This document shows, in pieces, positions 31,126-39,244 of a stretch of DNA of 64,000 nucleotides; within the stretch, counting starts at the first letter, position 1; each line of letters begins with the position of its first letter. The notes below the pieces were generated by a model. It saw only the letters and a program-made list of their open reading frames with translations, was not told the origin of the DNA and searched no databases. Both the position numbers and the translations under genes were made by a program. Origin of the DNA: Streptomyces silvae (GTDB lineage Bacteria > Actinomycetota > Actinomycetes > Streptomycetales > Streptomycetaceae); assembly GCF_016745505.1 (NCBI RefSeq), contig NZ_JAERUC010000143.1, positions 17,934-81,933 of the forward strand, read 5' to 3'.

Positions 31126-32195
31126 TGGGCACTCCTCACACTCACGGCCGCACGCGCGGCTTCCATTTCTGCGGCGAGCAGGCCCACGAGCTCACCGGCG
31201 GGCAGCTCGCGTGCCATCCGGTGCCCCTGGCCCGCCCACAGGGCCATGCCCTGGGCGTCCCCGGCCTTGGCGGCGGCCCTGCGCAGCCCGCTGGTCAGCT
31301 GGTGCACCTGCGGGTAGGCGGCGGGGGCGTACGGGCCGTGCTCCCGGACGAAGCGGTTGACCAGGCCGCGCGCGGGGCGGCCCGAGAAGGCCCGGGTCAG
31401 GGCCGTGGTCACGAACAGCGGGTTGGTCAGGGCCTGTTTGTGCAGCGGGTGCGCCCCGGACTCCGGGCACGGCAGGAACGCCGTACCGAGCTGGGCGGCG
31501 TCGGCCCCGGCGGCCAGGACGGCGGTGATCTGGGATCCGCGCATCAGCCCGCCGGCGGCGATGACCGGCAGCTGGACGGACTCGCGGATCTCGGTGAGCA
31601 GCGGGAGCAGCCCGGTGGCGGCGAGGCCGCCCTGCGGGTCGTCGCGGTGCGTGGACTGGTGGCCGCCCGCCTCGGTGCCCTGGACGCAGAGCGCGTCGGC
31701 GCCCGCCCACCGGGCGTTCCGCGCCTCCTGGGGCGAGGTGACCGTGACCACGGTCGAGGTGCCGGCCGCGGCGAACGCAGCGAGCACCTCGCGGGTGGGG
31801 CAGCCGAAGGTGAAGGAGACCAGGGGGACCGGATCCTCCAGCAGGATCGCGACCTTCGCCTCGTAGCCGTCGTCGCCGCTGGCGTCGGGGTCGCCGAGCG
31901 GGGTCTCGTACCAGGCGGCCTCACCGGCGAGCTGGTGCCGGTAGATCTCGACGGCGCCGGGGTCGGCGACCTGCGGCTGCGGCATGAAGAGGTTGACGCC
32001 GAAGGGCCCGCCGGTCAGCCTCCGCAGCTGCTCGACCTCGTTGTACATCCCGTCGGCCGTCTTGTAGCCGGCGGCGAGGAAACCGAGCCCTCCGGCCTCC
32101 GTGACGGCGGCGGCCAGCTCCGGCCGGGAGGCGCCGCCCGCCATCGGGGCCTGCACGATCGGGTACCGGCAGAGATCGGTCAGCGCCAAGGACAT
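31122..32195 (-). CDS. Nitronate monooxygenase family flavoprotein
   Basis: FMN-dependent TIM-barrel oxygenase of 357 residues that oxidises alkyl nitronates. Motifs: YPIVQAPMAGGASRPEL, LVSFTFGCPTREVL, CVQGTEAGGHQ and the phosphate-binding VIAAGGLMRG plus GADAAQLGTAFL. ATG 32195 has CACGAT six bases upstream, a -10-like element for a leaderless start. Translationally coupled to rsmE. Confidence 0.9.
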   Translation of the reverse strand: MSLALTDLCRYPIVQAPMAGGASRPELAAAVTEAGGLGFLAAGYKTADGMYNEVEQLRRLTGGPFGVNLFMPQPQVADPGAVEIYRHQLAGEAAWYETPLGDPDASGDDGYEAKVAILLEDPVPLVSFTFGCPTREVLAAFAAAGTSTVVTVTSPQEARNARWAGADALCVQGTEAGGHQSTHRDDPQGGLAATGLLPLLTEIRESVQLPVIAAGGLMRGSQITAVLAAGADAAQLGTAFLPCPESGAHPLHKQALTNPLFVTTALTRAFSGRPARGLVNRFVREHGPYAPAAYPQVHQLTSGLRRAAAKAGDAQGMALWAGQGHRMARELPAGELVGLLAAEMEAARAAVSVRSAQ

Positions 32196-32201
32196 GACCG
32201 C

Positions 32202-32207
32202 ATCGTG
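32202..32207 (-). promoter_or_regulatory. Candidate -10 element of the nitronate monooxygenase gene (leaderless)
   Basis: CACGAT on the minus strand, six bases before the ATG at 32195. Confidence 0.35.
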
Positions 32208-32270
32208 CCATGTCCCGGGGATCGTGCCGAATCAGCCCTTTCGTACGGCGGACGGGCCGCCGTGCACACG

Positions 32271-32305
32271 GCACCGCCCGCCGGTACGGGACCGGCGGGC
32301 GGTGC
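32271..32305 (-). terminator. Terminator hairpin of the hrcA-dnaJ operon
   Basis: GCACCGCCCGCCGGT and ACCGGCGGGCGGTGC form a perfect 15-base stem with loop ACGGG, 26 bases past the dnaJ stop. Confidence 0.75.
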
Positions 32306-32330
32306 GGTGACAGGGTGCGGCGGCCGGGGT

Positions 32331-33470
32331 TCAGCGGCCGTTGAAGGCGTCCTTCAGACGGGAGAAGAGCCCCTGCTGTCCCGGCTGGAACTGCCCGGTG
32401 GGCCGCTCCTCGCCGCGCAGCTTGGACAGCTCCCGCAGGAGGCGTTCCTGCTCGGGGTCCATCTTCGTCGGGGTCGTGACCTCGACGTGCACGATCAGGT
32501 CGCCGCGTCCGCCGCCGCGCAGGTGCGTGATGCCACGCCCGTGCAGCGGGACCGACTGGCCGGACTGGGTGCCCGGCCTGATGTCGATCTCCTCCAGCCC
32601 GTCGAGCGTCTCCAGCGGCACCTGGGTGCCGAGCGCCGCGGCGGTCATCGGGATGGTGACCGTGCAGTGCAGATCGTCGCCGCGCCGCTGGAACACGGCG
32701 TGCGAGAGCTCGTGGATCTCGACGTACAGGTCGCCGGCGGGGCCGCCGCCGGGGCCGACCTCGCCCTCGCCCGCGAGCTGGATCCGGGTGCCGTTGTCGA
32801 CACCGGCGGGGATCTTCACGGTGAGGGTGCGCCGCGAGCGGATGCGGCCGTCACCGGCGCACTCGGGGCACGGGGTGGGCACGACCGTACCGAAGCCCTG
32901 GCACTGCGGGCAGGGCCGCGAGGTCATGACCTGGCCGAGGAAGGACCTGGTGACCTGGGAGACCTCGCCGCGGCCGCGGCACATGTCACAGGTCTGCGCG
33001 GAGGTGCCGGGTGCGGCGCCCTCGCCACTGCAGGTCGTACAGACGACCGCCGTGTCGACCTGGATGTCCTTGGTCGTGCCGAAGGCCGCCTCGGAGAGGT
33101 CGATCTCCAGCCGGATCATCGCGTCCTGGCCGCGCCGGGTGCGCGAACGGGGTCCGCGCTGCGACGCCGTCCCGAAGAACGCGTCCATGATGTCGCTGAA
33201 GTTGCCGAAGCCGCCGGCTCCGAAGCCTCCCGCGCCACCGCCGCCGCCCGACTGGGACAGCGGGTCGCCGCCGAGGTCGTAGACCTGCTTCTTCTGCGGG
33301 TCCGACAGCACCTCGTAAGCGGCGTTGATCTCCTTGAACCGCTCCTGGGTCTTCGGATCCGGGTTGACATCCGGGTGCAGCTCGCGGGCGAGCCGACGGA
33401 ATGCCTTCTTGATCTCGTCCTGAGATGCGTCGCGGCGCACGCCGAGTACGGCGTAGTAGTCCGTGGCCAC
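32331..33470 (-). CDS. dnaJ2: DnaJ-type co-chaperone (second actinobacterial DnaJ)
   Basis: Hsp40 partner that stimulates DnaK ATPase. The 379-residue protein has the J domain with HPD (RELHPDVNPDPKTQERFKEI), a Gly/Phe linker (residues about 78-92), four zinc repeats CTTCSGEG, CDMCRGRG, CPQCQGFG and CPECAGDG, and two substrate domains. GTG 33470 directly abuts the hrcA stop (TAAGTG), so it is coupled to hrcA and falls under HrcA/CIRCE control. Confidence 0.95.
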   Translation of the reverse strand: MATDYYAVLGVRRDASQDEIKKAFRRLARELHPDVNPDPKTQERFKEINAAYEVLSDPQKKQVYDLGGDPLSQSGGGGGAGGFGAGGFGNFSDIMDAFFGTASQRGPRSRTRRGQDAMIRLEIDLSEAAFGTTKDIQVDTAVVCTTCSGEGAAPGTSAQTCDMCRGRGEVSQVTRSFLGQVMTSRPCPQCQGFGTVVPTPCPECAGDGRIRSRRTLTVKIPAGVDNGTRIQLAGEGEVGPGGGPAGDLYVEIHELSHAVFQRRGDDLHCTVTIPMTAAALGTQVPLETLDGLEEIDIRPGTQSGQSVPLHGRGITHLRGGGRGDLIVHVEVTTPTKMDPEQERLLRELSKLRGEERPTGQFQPGQQGLFSRLKDAFNGR

Positions 33471-34487
33471 TTACGACTCCGCCAGGATCTGTCCGACGTA
33501 ACGTGCCACTGCGCGTACCGCTCCCATCGTTCCGGGGTAGTCCATGCGGGTCGGTCCGACCACGCCGAGTTTGGCGACTGCCTCGTCGCCCGAACCGTAG
33601 CCGACCGCGACGACGGACGTGGAGTTGAGGCCCTCGTGGGCGTTCTCGTGCCCGATCCGTACGGTCATGCCTGAGTCCGTCGCCTCACCGAGCAGCTTCA
33701 GCAGCACGACCTGCTCCTCCAATGCCTCCAGCACCGGCCGGATCATCACAGGGAAGTCGTGCCCGAAGCGGGTGAGGTTGGAGGTGCCGCCGATGATCAG
33801 CCGCTCCTCCGTCTCTTCGACCAGAGTCTCGAGGAGGACGGAGAGCACCGTGGACACGGTTCCCCGGTCCTCGGTCTCGAAGGACTCCGGCAGGTCCTGC
33901 ACCAGCTGCGGGACGTCCGCGAAGCGTCGTCCCACGACCCGGCTGTTGAGCCGGGCCCGGAGATCCGCCAGGGACGTGTCACCGAACGGTGCAGGGCAGT
34001 CGATCATACGCTGTTCGACCCGGCCCGTGTCCGTGATCAGGACGAGCATCAGCCGGGCCGGGGCCAGCGACAGCAGCTCCACGTGCCGGACCGTCGAACG
34101 GGTCAGCGAGGGGTACTGCACGACGGCGACCTGCCTGGTCAGCTGCGCGAGCAGCCGGACCGTGCGGCCCACGACGTCGTCGAGGTCGACCGCGCCGTCG
34201 AGGAAATTCTGGATGGCCCGGCGCTCCGGCGACGACAGGGGCTTGACGCCCGCGAGCTTGTCGACGAAGAGACGGTAGCCCTTGTCCGTCGGGATACGCC
34301 CCGCACTCGTGTGCGGCTGGGCGATGAAGCCCTCGTCCTCCAGCACCGCCATGTCGTTGCGCACGGTCGCCGGGGAGACCCCGAGGCTGTGCCGCTCCGT
34401 GAGCGCCTTGGAGCCGACGGGCTCCTCGGTGCCGACATAGTCCTGGACGATGGCGCGCAGCACTTCGAGTCTGCGTTCGCTGAGCAC
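33471..34487 (-). CDS. hrcA: Heat-inducible transcription repressor HrcA
   Basis: Dimeric repressor that binds CIRCE and needs GroEL for activity. The 338-residue protein has the winged-helix start LSERRLEVLRAIVQDYVGTEEPVGSKAL, VSPATVRNDMAVLEDEGFI and SAGRIPTDKGYR. GTG 34487 is chosen because GGAGG lies eight bases upstream and it gives the usual length; the open frame extends 22 codons further without homology and into the operator. Its own CIRCE lies 36 bases upstream. Confidence 0.95.
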   Translation of the reverse strand: MLSERRLEVLRAIVQDYVGTEEPVGSKALTERHSLGVSPATVRNDMAVLEDEGFIAQPHTSAGRIPTDKGYRLFVDKLAGVKPLSSPERRAIQNFLDGAVDLDDVVGRTVRLLAQLTRQVAVVQYPSLTRSTVRHVELLSLAPARLMLVLITDTGRVEQRMIDCPAPFGDTSLADLRARLNSRVVGRRFADVPQLVQDLPESFETEDRGTVSTVLSVLLETLVEETEERLIIGGTSNLTRFGHDFPVMIRPVLEALEEQVVLLKLLGEATDSGMTVRIGHENAHEGLNSTSVVAVGYGSGDEAVAKLGVVGPTRMDYPGTMGAVRAVARYVGQILAES

Positions 34488-34523
34488 CGCGCACACCTCC
34501 AGCTGTGGTTCTTCGGCGTCTGC

Positions 34524-34550
34524 CTGGCACTCTGTGCGTTCGAGTGCCAG
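34524..34550. promoter_or_regulatory. CIRCE operator (HrcA site)
   Basis: CTGGCACTC-N9-GAGTGCCAG, perfect nine-base arms with the canonical nine-base spacer. It differs from the consensus TTAGCACTC arms only at the outer bases and keeps perfect symmetry. Between the promoter and hrcA. Confidence 0.93.
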
Positions 34551-34564
34551 CAATCCCCCCGGTC

Positions 34565-34595
34565 AGTGTACGGGGGCGGGGTGGGCCCGGGGCAA
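34565..34595 (-). promoter_or_regulatory. Promoter of hrcA-dnaJ2
   Basis: TTGCCC (34590-34595) and TACACT (34565-34570) on the minus strand, 19 bases apart. The predicted start is just upstream of CIRCE, the classic arrangement. Confidence 0.55.
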
Positions 34596-34640
34596 GGGCG
34601 ACCGGCCATGCCGTCGCGGGACCGCGCAGGTCGTTGCGGA

Positions 34641-34646
34641 TAGCGT
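34641..34646 (+). promoter_or_regulatory. Candidate -10 element of the MBL-fold gene (leaderless)
   Basis: TAGCGT, six bases before the ATG at 34653; fits TANNNT. Confidence 0.5.
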
Positions 34647-34652
34647 CGTCGT

Positions 34653-35375
34653 ATGGACGCCTCTTGGGAAGAGTTCGGCTGGGAGCGGTTGGGCAACGGT
34701 ACGGGACGGCGGAGGCTTCCCGTCTGGGACGCGACCGCCGCACTGGTCGCCGGGACGGACGGTGTGCTGCTCTACGACACCGGCGCGACACTGCGGGAGG
34801 GGGTCGGGCTGCGCACCCAGGCGGAGGCGCTGCTGGGCCGGAGGGTGACGCATATCGCACTGAGCCATCCGCACTTCGACCATGTGCTGGGCACCGCCGC
34901 CTTCTCCGGTGCGGAGGTCTACGGGGCGGTGGGCACGGCGGAACTCCTGGGAGGGGGCGCCGCCGAGCTGCGCGCCGACGCGCTGCGGCACGGGATGAGC
35001 GAGGCGGACGCCACGGCGTCCACGGACGCGCTGGTGGCCCCGCGGCACCAGGTCAGCGGCGAGTGGACGCTCGATCTCGGCGGCGGCTTCCAGGTGCTGC
35101 TGGCCAATGTGGGGCCCGGCCACAGCGGTCACGACCTCGCGGTGCTGGTGCCGGGCTCCCCCGTCGTGGTGCTCTGCGGGGACCTCGTCGAGGAGTCCGG
35201 CGAACCGCAGGCGGGCCCGGACGCGGTCCCCTCGCACTGGCCGGCGGCGCTGGACCGGCTGCTGGAGCTCGGCGGCGAGGACGCGCTGTACGTGCCGGGG
35301 CACGGGGCGGTGGTGGACGCCGCGTTCGTACGGGCGCAGCGTGATCAACTGGCCGCCCGCTTCGGCGTGTCGTGA
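34653..35375 (+). CDS. MBL-fold metallohydrolase
   Basis: A 240-residue metallo-beta-lactamase-fold protein with the metal motif SHPHFDHVLG, a downstream GPGHSGHDLAVL, aspartate in VVLCGDLVEE and PGHGAVV. Small size and no extra domain fit the glyoxalase-II/quorum-lactonase-like group, but the substrate is unknown. There is no ribosome site; a TAGCGT -10 sits six bases before the ATG. Followed 25 bases later by the DUF3097 gene on the same strand. Confidence 0.88.
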   Translation: MDASWEEFGWERLGNGTGRRRLPVWDATAALVAGTDGVLLYDTGATLREGVGLRTQAEALLGRRVTHIALSHPHFDHVLGTAAFSGAEVYGAVGTAELLGGGAAELRADALRHGMSEADATASTDALVAPRHQVSGEWTLDLGGGFQVLLANVGPGHSGHDLAVLVPGSPVVVLCGDLVEESGEPQAGPDAVPSHWPAALDRLLELGGEDALYVPGHGAVVDAAFVRAQRDQLAARFGVS

Positions 35376-35388
35376 AAGGGCCGCCGTT

Positions 35389-35394
35389 TATCGT
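35389..35394 (+). promoter_or_regulatory. Candidate -10 element of the DUF3097 gene (leaderless)
   Basis: TATCGT, six bases before the ATG at 35401; fits TANNNT. Confidence 0.5.
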
Positions 35395-35400
35395 CGTGCC

Positions 35401-36219
35401 ATGCGCAGCTACCAGCCGGATCTGACCCCGCCGTGGAAGAAGTCCGCCCCCGCCCCCGAGGTCCCCGCCGAGCCCGATCTGGTCGCCGAGGAGGCCGTCA
35501 CCGGTTTCTGCGGGGCGGTGATCCGGTGCGAGAAGACGGCCCAGGGGCCCACGGTCACGCTGGAGGACCGCTTCGGCAAGCACCGGGTCTTCCCGATGGA
35601 GCCGCGCGGCTTCCTGCTGGAGGGCAGGGTGGTCACGCTGGTGCGCCCGTCGGCCGGCGGCCCCGCCCGGCCCTCGCGTACGGCCTCCGGTTCGGTGGCG
35701 GTCCCCGGGGCGCGGGCCCGGGTGGCGCGGGCGGGACGGATCTACGTGGAGGGCCGGCACGACGCCGAGCTCGTCGAGCGGGTCTGGGGCGACGACCTGC
35801 GCATCGAGGGCGTGGTGGTGGAGTACCTGGAGGGCGTCGACGACCTTCCGGCGATCGTGCGGGAGTTCGCGCCCGGCCCGGACGCCCGGCTCGGCGTCCT
35901 GGTCGACCACCTGGTGCCCGGTTCCAAGGAGTCCCGGATCGCCGCCCAGGTCACCGACGCGCACGTGCTGGTGGTGGGACATCCGTACATCGACGTGTGG
36001 GAGGCCGTGAAGCCGTCCTCCGTGGGCATCCCCGGGTGGCCGGTGGTGCCGCGCGGCCAGGACTGGAAGACGGGCGTGTGCCGGGCGCTGGGCTGGCCGG
36101 AGAACACGGGCGCGGCCTGGCAGCACATCCTGTCCAAGGTCGGCACGTACAAGGACCTGGAGCCTCAACTCCTCGGCCGGGTCGAGGAATTGATCGACTT
36201 CGTCACCCTTCCCGCCTGA
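35401..36219 (+). CDS. DUF3097 family protein
   Basis: A 272-residue actinobacterial conserved protein. Recognisable segments: GFCGAVIRCEKTAQGPTVTLEDR, RIYVEGRHDAELVERVWGDDLR, GVVVEYLEGVDDL, LGVLVDHLVPGSKES and HPYIDVWEAVKP. The VEGRHDAEL...DHLVPGSKE layout recalls Toprim-like folds (an acidic residue then a DxD-type strand), which is my inference. Own TATCGT promoter element; no operon partner except the MBL gene upstream. Confidence 0.85.
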   Translation: MRSYQPDLTPPWKKSAPAPEVPAEPDLVAEEAVTGFCGAVIRCEKTAQGPTVTLEDRFGKHRVFPMEPRGFLLEGRVVTLVRPSAGGPARPSRTASGSVAVPGARARVARAGRIYVEGRHDAELVERVWGDDLRIEGVVVEYLEGVDDLPAIVREFAPGPDARLGVLVDHLVPGSKESRIAAQVTDAHVLVVGHPYIDVWEAVKPSSVGIPGWPVVPRGQDWKTGVCRALGWPENTGAAWQHILSKVGTYKDLEPQLLGRVEELIDFVTLPA

Positions 36220-36339
36220 TGTCCCCGGGCGGTTGAGGAGGATCCGGTACCGATCCCCGTGAACTCCTGCGGCGCACCCGCACCATCCGTTATTGAGAGA
36301 TGACGGCAGGGCCGGACGCGGCGGAAGGCACGGGGGCGG

Positions 36340-39225
36340 ATGACGCGCGAAGTATGGCGGGACAGTGCCACGAACGAGGCGGCCTCCGCTGTCTTCCACC
36401 TCATGCAGGAGCTGATCGACCAGTACCGGGTCAACCGCCCGGTGATGCCTCTGGTGGTGGCGCAGGCGGAGGACGCTTCGGCGGGCCCGGAGATCGACGA
36501 CCGGGTCGAGCAGATCGTCCACCAGGTCCACCGGGCGAACCGGCTGCGCCGGGTCCCGGTGAAGCTGCTCGACGGCCAGGGCGCCTCCCCGTACGACGCG
36601 GCGCTCTCCATGGTCCGCACCCTCACCGAGCGGCCCTGGGAGACCCGGAGCACCTCGCAGTACAAGCCCTTCACCTTTCCCCGCTCCCGGCTGCTCGCCG
36701 CCATCGAGCAGGCCACCGCGACGGTCGTCGCCCAGCCGGACCGGGGTTCCGCCCGGGAGCGCGACGAGCGGATCCTGGAACAGCTGGGCAGCCTGCGCTG
36801 GCGGGCGAACCGGTCGGGGCGCAACACCTGGTGGGACTCGCTGCGCGCCTCGGTCCGCCCGGAGACCTTCCTGGGGGCCGTGTTCATCGCGGTGCTCAGC
36901 GTGCTGCTGGGCGAGATCGGCTGGGTGGTGACCACGCTGATCGCCACCGCGGCCCTGCTGGGGCTGGCCGTCGTACGGCTGATGACGAGGGCGGCGCCGC
37001 CGCTGCTGTGGCTGCGTCCGGCCAGCAGGTGGCTCGCCACCACGTCCTCGCTGGCGGCGTCGAGCACCGCGTATCCGTCCGACGGCTGGTCGCGTTTCTC
37101 CCCGAGCGGTTCGTGGCGGGTGATCCGGGCACGGGCCGCCGCCGTCGCGGAGCGGGTGGCGGACGCGGGGTCGGGCGACGAGCACGCCCGCCAGTTCCAC
37201 CTGGAGCTGCGGGTCCAGGCGCTGCTGGAGGACCTGCTGGACAGCTACCGGGCGCACGCCCTGGACTGGCGGCGCGGCAAGCGCACCGTCCCGCCGGTGG
37301 TGTTCCTTCCGACGGCCACCCAGGACAACGGCGGCATCCTGCTGATCAACGCCATCAACAACGTGCGTTCGCGGCGCAGCGAGGTGGATCCGCTGCTGCT
37401 CCTGGCCTCCCTTCCGGCGGACCGGATCATGCGGCACACCCCGCCGCTGCCTCCGGAGCCGCCCGCGGACGGCCGCTCCGGCTCGGGGGCCCGCGCGCGG
37501 TACGAGTCCTGGGTCGAGGACCTGAGCGTCGGCCAGGCCCCGGCGGCGGCCGTGGCCCTGGCGTGGGTGCTGAGGCTCCCGCTCCCCACCGAGCAGCTGA
37601 CCCACGAGCACGCCCATGTCCAGCTCGTCACCCACCGGGTCCGCCGGACCTGGGTCCGGTGGGTGATGTCGGGGAGGACCGTCACGCTCGTGCTGGTCGC
37701 CGCGCTGCTGGGGACCTTCCTGTGGAGCCAGCAGTGGAAGGAGACGTACTGCTACGGCCCGCTCGTGGGCCGCAGCACGGACGCGGTCCGGCTGGACGGC
37801 CCCGGCGGGGCCGAGGAGTGCATCGGGGTGGCGACCGCCTCCGAGGTGCGCTTCGCCGAGGGCAACACCCTGCAGCTGAACGGGGCGGGCGAGGGCGTCA
37901 CCTTCGAGCGGATCGAGCAGGCGGTGCGGGAGCAGAACGCCGGCATCAAGCCGGGTGAGCCCCGGGTCACCGTCGTCTACGCGGGCCCGCTCACCGGGAG
38001 CGACTCGAACAAGGAGGACACCCGCAAGGGCCTGGAGGAGCTGACCGGCGTCTACCTCCACCAGCGGTTCGTCAACGACACGGCGAATCGTTCCGTCAAG
38101 CTCCGGGTCCTCACGGCCAACGGCGGCCAGGACATGCTGCGGCAGACGACGGCGGTGAGAAAGATCATCGAGGTCGCCCGGCGGGACCCCTCCGTCGTCG
38201 GCGTGGTGGGCCTGGGCCGCAACACCACGGACAGCGCGGCGGCCACCGGGCTGCTCCAGCGCGCCGGACTGCCGGTGGTGGACACCACGAACTCCGGCAG
38301 CGACCTGGCCCGCCTCTACCCGAACTACTTCGGCCTCGCCGCGACCGACGAGGAGCAGGCCGACGCCGTCGGGCTGATCGCCCGGCAGCTGGCGGACCGG
38401 CTGGACCGTCCGCAGGCCGTCGTCCTGTCCAGGAAGGTGGGCAACGAGGACAAGGACCGCTACACCACCGAGCAGCGCAGGGTCGGTCTGGAGATGCTGA
38501 AGGAGTCCGGCTTCGCCCTGGCCGCGGACACCCAGTACTCCCTGTCCAAGGACGGCGGCTCCGCCAACCTCGACGCACCCCTGCACACGATCTGCGGGGC
38601 GGAGCGCGTGCCCGACGCCCTGTACTTCGCCGGCCGGGTCGAGGACGTCAACACGCTGATGTCCGGTCTCGGGCAGACGTCCGGCTGCTCCGACAAGAAG
38701 ATCACGGTCTTCACCGGCGACGATCTGACCAAGGCGCGCTTCGACGACTCGACGAAGCTCGCGGACAAGGTCACGCTCTACTACGGCGCCCTCGCACCCA
38801 TGAGCCAGGGCGGCGGCCGGGCGTTCTACGACGACTCCCGCAAGGCCCTGCAGGCGCTGCTCCCCGAGGGGCAGCAGCTGCCCGCGCTGCCGAAGGAGCG
38901 CCCGTACGAGGACATGATGTACGCCAGCGGGCAGACGGTCATCTCCTACCAGGCGACGGCGGCCCTCTACGCCGCCGCGACCCGCGGCGACACCCCGCAG
39001 AGCGCGGCGGAGACCTGGGCGACGCTCTACTCGGTGGCCCTGCACGACATGCCGACCGGGACCATCACCTTCCGGGGGACGACCCCGTACGCCGACCAGA
39101 AGGTGCACGGCCTGAACATCGTCGAGGTCACCCGCCCGGGGCCGGACGCGCGGAGCCGCGTCGTGTGCGGCCGGGCGGCGGGCGACCGGAAGCCGCTGAC
39201 CCGCGCGGACTGCCCGCTGCCCTGA
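36340..39225 (+). CDS. Receptor-like membrane protein with extracellular type-1 periplasmic-binding domain
   Basis: A 961-residue protein with an unusual plan. Residues 1-170: cytoplasmic alpha/beta region (MPLVVAQAE, VPVKLLDGQGASPYDAALS). Residues 175-213: two adjacent membrane helices. Residues 220-440: second cytoplasmic region with VPPVVFLPTATQDNGGILLI and VDPLLLLASLPADRI, strand-helix patterns like those of P-loop ATPase modules but no Walker A. Residues 447-463: one helix. Residues 540-930: extracellular fold like branched-chain amino-acid binding proteins (VVYAGPLTGSD, VVGVVGLGRNTTDSAAATG, GLPVVDTTNSGSDL). It may sense an external ligand and signal inward. ATG 36340 follows a GGGGGCGG tract. 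Function unknown. Confidence 0.8.
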   Translation: MTREVWRDSATNEAASAVFHLMQELIDQYRVNRPVMPLVVAQAEDASAGPEIDDRVEQIVHQVHRANRLRRVPVKLLDGQGASPYDAALSMVRTLTERPWETRSTSQYKPFTFPRSRLLAAIEQATATVVAQPDRGSARERDERILEQLGSLRWRANRSGRNTWWDSLRASVRPETFLGAVFIAVLSVLLGEIGWVVTTLIATAALLGLAVVRLMTRAAPPLLWLRPASRWLATTSSLAASSTAYPSDGWSRFSPSGSWRVIRARAAAVAERVADAGSGDEHARQFHLELRVQALLEDLLDSYRAHALDWRRGKRTVPPVVFLPTATQDNGGILLINAINNVRSRRSEVDPLLLLASLPADRIMRHTPPLPPEPPADGRSGSGARARYESWVEDLSVGQAPAAAVALAWVLRLPLPTEQLTHEHAHVQLVTHRVRRTWVRWVMSGRTVTLVLVAALLGTFLWSQQWKETYCYGPLVGRSTDAVRLDGPGGAEECIGVATASEVRFAEGNTLQLNGAGEGVTFERIEQAVREQNAGIKPGEPRVTVVYAGPLTGSDSNKEDTRKGLEELTGVYLHQRFVNDTANRSVKLRVLTANGGQDMLRQTTAVRKIIEVARRDPSVVGVVGLGRNTTDSAAATGLLQRAGLPVVDTTNSGSDLARLYPNYFGLAATDEEQADAVGLIARQLADRLDRPQAVVLSRKVGNEDKDRYTTEQRRVGLEMLKESGFALAADTQYSLSKDGGSANLDAPLHTICGAERVPDALYFAGRVEDVNTLMSGLGQTSGCSDKKITVFTGDDLTKARFDDSTKLADKVTLYYGALAPMSQGGGRAFYDDSRKALQALLPEGQQLPALPKERPYEDMMYASGQTVISYQATAALYAAATRGDTPQSAAETWATLYSVALHDMPTGTITFRGTTPYADQKVHGLNIVEVTRPGPDARSRVVCGRAAGDRKPLTRADCPLP

Positions 39226-39244
39226 GGGCCCTGCCAGGGGCGTC

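Noticed and set aside
35053..39108. A 1351-codon open frame on the minus strand across the DUF3097 and receptor-like genes
   Set aside because: It is antisense to two genes with clear protein features; high G+C DNA keeps the opposite frame open. Its translation is low-complexity and matches no fold I know.
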